7,471 nt of DNA from Pseudomonadota bacterium (lineage in GTDB: Bacteria; Pseudomonadota; Alphaproteobacteria; HIMB59; GCA-002718135). The notes beneath the pieces are model-generated. The model saw nothing but the letters and a program-made list of their open reading frames with translations, did no database searches and was not told where the DNA came from. Shown piece by piece: positions 5,540 through 7,471 of the stretch. The stretch is taken from positions 1 through 7,471 of the forward strand of contig JAQBWI010000047.1 of NCBI GenBank assembly GCA_027625355.1. Reading direction: 5' to 3'. Positions within the stretch are counted from its first letter, which is position 1. Each line of letters opens with the position of its first letter. The position numbers and the translations under genes were made by a program.

Positions 5540-7471
5540 AAAACATTCATCTATTATATTTTCTAAAAATAATAATATTGGAACTTTATCTAAACATATG
5601 TTTGGTGCCAATCTAGAGCATATTGGTGATGCAATTTACCGTAACGGAATATGGTCTGAGGTAATAAAAAATAGAAAATTTTGTGGTCCTGATAAATTAG
5701 TTTGGAATAATGGATTAGAGCATGATCATTTAGATTATGGCATAATTCAACCATGGATTGGATTTAATGCTTCAGCAAGACATGTAATGTATGCTCACTC
5801 GAATTCAGAATATATTACCAAAGGTGAAGAATTAATAAGTAGATATGGAAGTGGAAAACAATCTCAACAAATTACCATTAGAGAAAAAAGCTTAAAAAAA
5901 AGAGGAATTCAACAAAAAATTTATTTAATAAACCCAAAAGATGAATTTGATTTTTCAATAATTTCAAAAGGTGAAAATCAAAAAGTATTTATTGAAATTG
6001 GTGAAATTAAATTTTCTTTTTTTACAAAAAAAAATTGGTATAAATTTTCAAAAAAAATTAAATTTAAAAAGTTTAGCTCTAATAAAAAAATTTCTATCTC
6101 CATAGAGTCTGGTAATATTTATTTAGCAAATTGCTCATTAATGCCTCAAGATACAATTTATGGTTTTAGAAAAGATATTACTGAAATGATAAAAGAGTGG
6201 ACTCCAAGTTATATAAGATGGCCTGGGGGGAATTTTTTATCAGGTTATTATTGGCAAAATGGTATTGGCAATAAAGATAATAGATTACCCTACTATGACC
6301 ATGCTTGGTACCAATGGGAAGATAATGATGTTGGTACTGATGAGTTTATGAAATGGTGCGAATATATTGGAAGCGAGCCTATGATTACAATCAATACTGG
6401 GGACGGAACAATAAAAGATGCACAAAATTGGATAGAATACATTACCGGTTCAATAGATACGGAATATGGAAAATTAAGATTAAAAAATGGAAGAAGAAAA
6501 CCATACAATCTTGAGACGATATTTATAGGCAATGAGATGTTTGGGGGGTGGCAAATTGGACATACAGATCCAGTTACTTATGCTAAAAAATACGATCAAT
6601 TTGTAAAAGCACTTAAGAAAATAAATAAAAAGCTTCGCTTTATTGCAGTTGGAGCATGCTCAGATCATTTCGGGCATTGGAATGAGCAAGTGTTAAAAAA
6701 TATAAATGAAAAAATAGATGAGTTAAGCATTCATTATTATTCTATAAGAACTGAAAAAGATAAAAATCCACCAAACTATAAAACACGTTACTTACCAACA
6801 GTTGCAGCATCTACTGAAGTTAGGATTATGCTTGATAGAACAATAAGAGAAATTAATAAATATTCACATAAAAATATTAGAATTGCCTTTGATGAATGGA
6901 ATACATATGTAGAAGCTCACACTCCATATTTTATAGAAAACTATAATATTGCCGATGCCATTTATGCAGCGTCATTACTTCATGCATGTATTAACAGAGG
7001 AGATATAATACGGAATACTGGCATTTATCACTTAATCAATGTGATGGGTAATTATCAAATTGATAGAAAAAAAATTTGGAAATCTCCAACAACTTTGGTT
7101 TTAGAATTATTTACTAAGTTTCACAAAGGTTTAATTTTAAAATCTAAAATAATAACAGAAAACTTTTACTCACCAAGACTAGGGAAGCAGCCCATTTACA
7201 AAAATAATAAACTAATTGATGCTTGTGTAACATCTAATAAAAAACAAATTTGTCTTTCAGTAGTAAATAAATCAGAAAATAAAAATGTAAAATTGAAATC
7301 TCCATATCTAAAAAAGATAGAAAAGACTTATTTAATTAATGGAGAAAATAAAACAGATAAAAATAATTATAAAAATTTAAAAAAGGTATTTATTCAAAAT
7401 AATAAGTTAAAGATTAATTCAGAATTTATAACTCTACCTCCACACTCAATAAATATAATTTTATTCAAAAT
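5532..7471 (+). CDS. GH51 alpha-L-arabinofuranosidase with inserted domain, 3' end cut by window
   Basis: Retaining glycoside hydrolase of family 51 that releases terminal alpha-L-arabinofuranose; 646 codons are visible and the frame stays open to the edge. The first barrel strand is at about 21-45 (HMFGANLEHIGDAIY). Residues about 46-210 are an insert lacking in the compact bacterial enzymes of about 500 aa. The barrel resumes at YGFRKDITEMI and RWPGGNFLSGYYW (229-241). The acid/base is E335 in IGNEMFGGWQIGH and the nucleophile is E455 in FDEWN; their spacing of 120 matches compact GH51 enzymes, and the H401-Y402-Y403 block fits the family. A beta-sandwich C-terminal domain follows from about 520, and the visible end TLPPHSINIILF resembles a GH51 terminus, so only a few residues should be missing. 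No signal peptide is seen, so it should act in the cytoplasm on imported substrate. It overlaps the ATPase gene by eight bases. It is richer in A+T and Lys than its neighbours, especially in the insert. A few GH51 members have other activities, such as endoglucanase, but the motifs here are the arabinofuranosidase type. Confidence 0.92.
   Translation, partial: MTKKHSSIIFSKNNNIGTLSKHMFGANLEHIGDAIYRNGIWSEVIKNRKFCGPDKLVWNNGLEHDHLDYGIIQPWIGFNASARHVMYAHSNSEYITKGEELISRYGSGKQSQQITIREKSLKKRGIQQKIYLINPKDEFDFSIISKGENQKVFIEIGEIKFSFFTKKNWYKFSKKIKFKKFSSNKKISISIESGNIYLANCSLMPQDTIYGFRKDITEMIKEWTPSYIRWPGGNFLSGYYWQNGIGNKDNRLPYYDHAWYQWEDNDVGTDEFMKWCEYIGSEPMITINTGDGTIKDAQNWIEYITGSIDTEYGKLRLKNGRRKPYNLETIFIGNEMFGGWQIGHTDPVTYAKKYDQFVKALKKINKKLRFIAVGACSDHFGHWNEQVLKNINEKIDELSIHYYSIRTEKDKNPPNYKTRYLPTVAASTEVRIMLDRTIREINKYSHKNIRIAFDEWNTYVEAHTPYFIENYNIADAIYAASLLHACINRGDIIRNTGIYHLINVMGNYQIDRKKIWKSPTTLVLELFTKFHKGLILKSKIITENFYSPRLGKQPIYKNNKLIDACVTSNKKQICLSVVNKSENKNVKLKSPYLKKIEKTYLINGENKTDKNNYKNLKKVFIQNNKLKINSEFITLPPHSINIILFK
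6008..6068 (+). repeat. Homopolymer-rich tract inside the GH51 insert
   Basis: A short stretch packed with mononucleotide runs, including T7 (6017-6023), A9 (6026-6034) and A8 (6050-6057). It encodes Lys-rich residues around FFTKKNW and FSKKIKFKK in the inserted domain. The reading frame is intact as given. Such runs are prone to polymerase slippage and to sequencing error. Confidence 0.6.

Noticed and set aside
6293..6532. Minus-strand open frame of 79 codons opposite the GH51 catalytic domain
   Set aside because: The plus strand here encodes conserved GH51 barrel segments up to the residues just before acid/base E335. The antisense frame has no ribosome site or known motif that I can see.

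Overview
The window is a single, tightly packed, same-strand gene cluster from an AT-rich bacterium (I estimate by eye about 30-33% G+C). The code is standard: TGA ends the first gene, and Trp residues are TGG. Low G+C, very short intergenic gaps, Lys/Asn/Ile-rich proteins and a periplasmic Sec-exported binding protein suggest a streamlined Gram-negative, perhaps a marine alphaproteobacterium of the SAR11/HIMB59/AEGEAN-169 kind. That placement is inference; no taxonomic marker is present.

Layout, all on the + strand: (1) 4-1455, an L-fucose/L-arabinose isomerase superfamily protein; (2) 1477-2727, a periplasmic ABC binding protein of the YnjB family; (3) 2734-3609 and (4) 3609-4472, two membrane permeases that together match the two halves of YnjC; (5) 4484-5539, the ABC ATPase, with a C-terminal TOBE-type extension; (6) 5532-7471, a GH51 alpha-L-arabinofuranosidase, cut by the window edge within what looks like its last few residues. 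Gaps between genes are 21, 6, -1, 11 and -8 bases, so this is very probably one transcript. The window opens with TAA directly before the first ATG, which may be the stop codon of an upstream gene. No stretch over 300 bases lacks a gene. I saw no tRNA, rRNA, CRISPR, insertion sequence or canonical intrinsic terminator.

Proposed joint role (inference): a small arabinofuranose-containing glycoside or oligosaccharide is captured in the periplasm by the YnjB-like protein and imported intact by the two permeases and the ATPase. It is then hydrolysed in the cytoplasm by the GH51 enzyme, which has no signal peptide, and the released pentose is isomerised to a ketose by the FucI/AraA-like enzyme. The kinase and epimerase or aldolase needed to finish catabolism are not in the window, nor is a regulator. 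The main point of interest is that a YnjBCD-type importer, whose substrate is not established in E. coli, sits between two sugar enzymes. The second is a GC-rich hairpin (2737-2777) placed exactly over the first codons of permease 1, at the junction between the binding-protein gene and the membrane genes.
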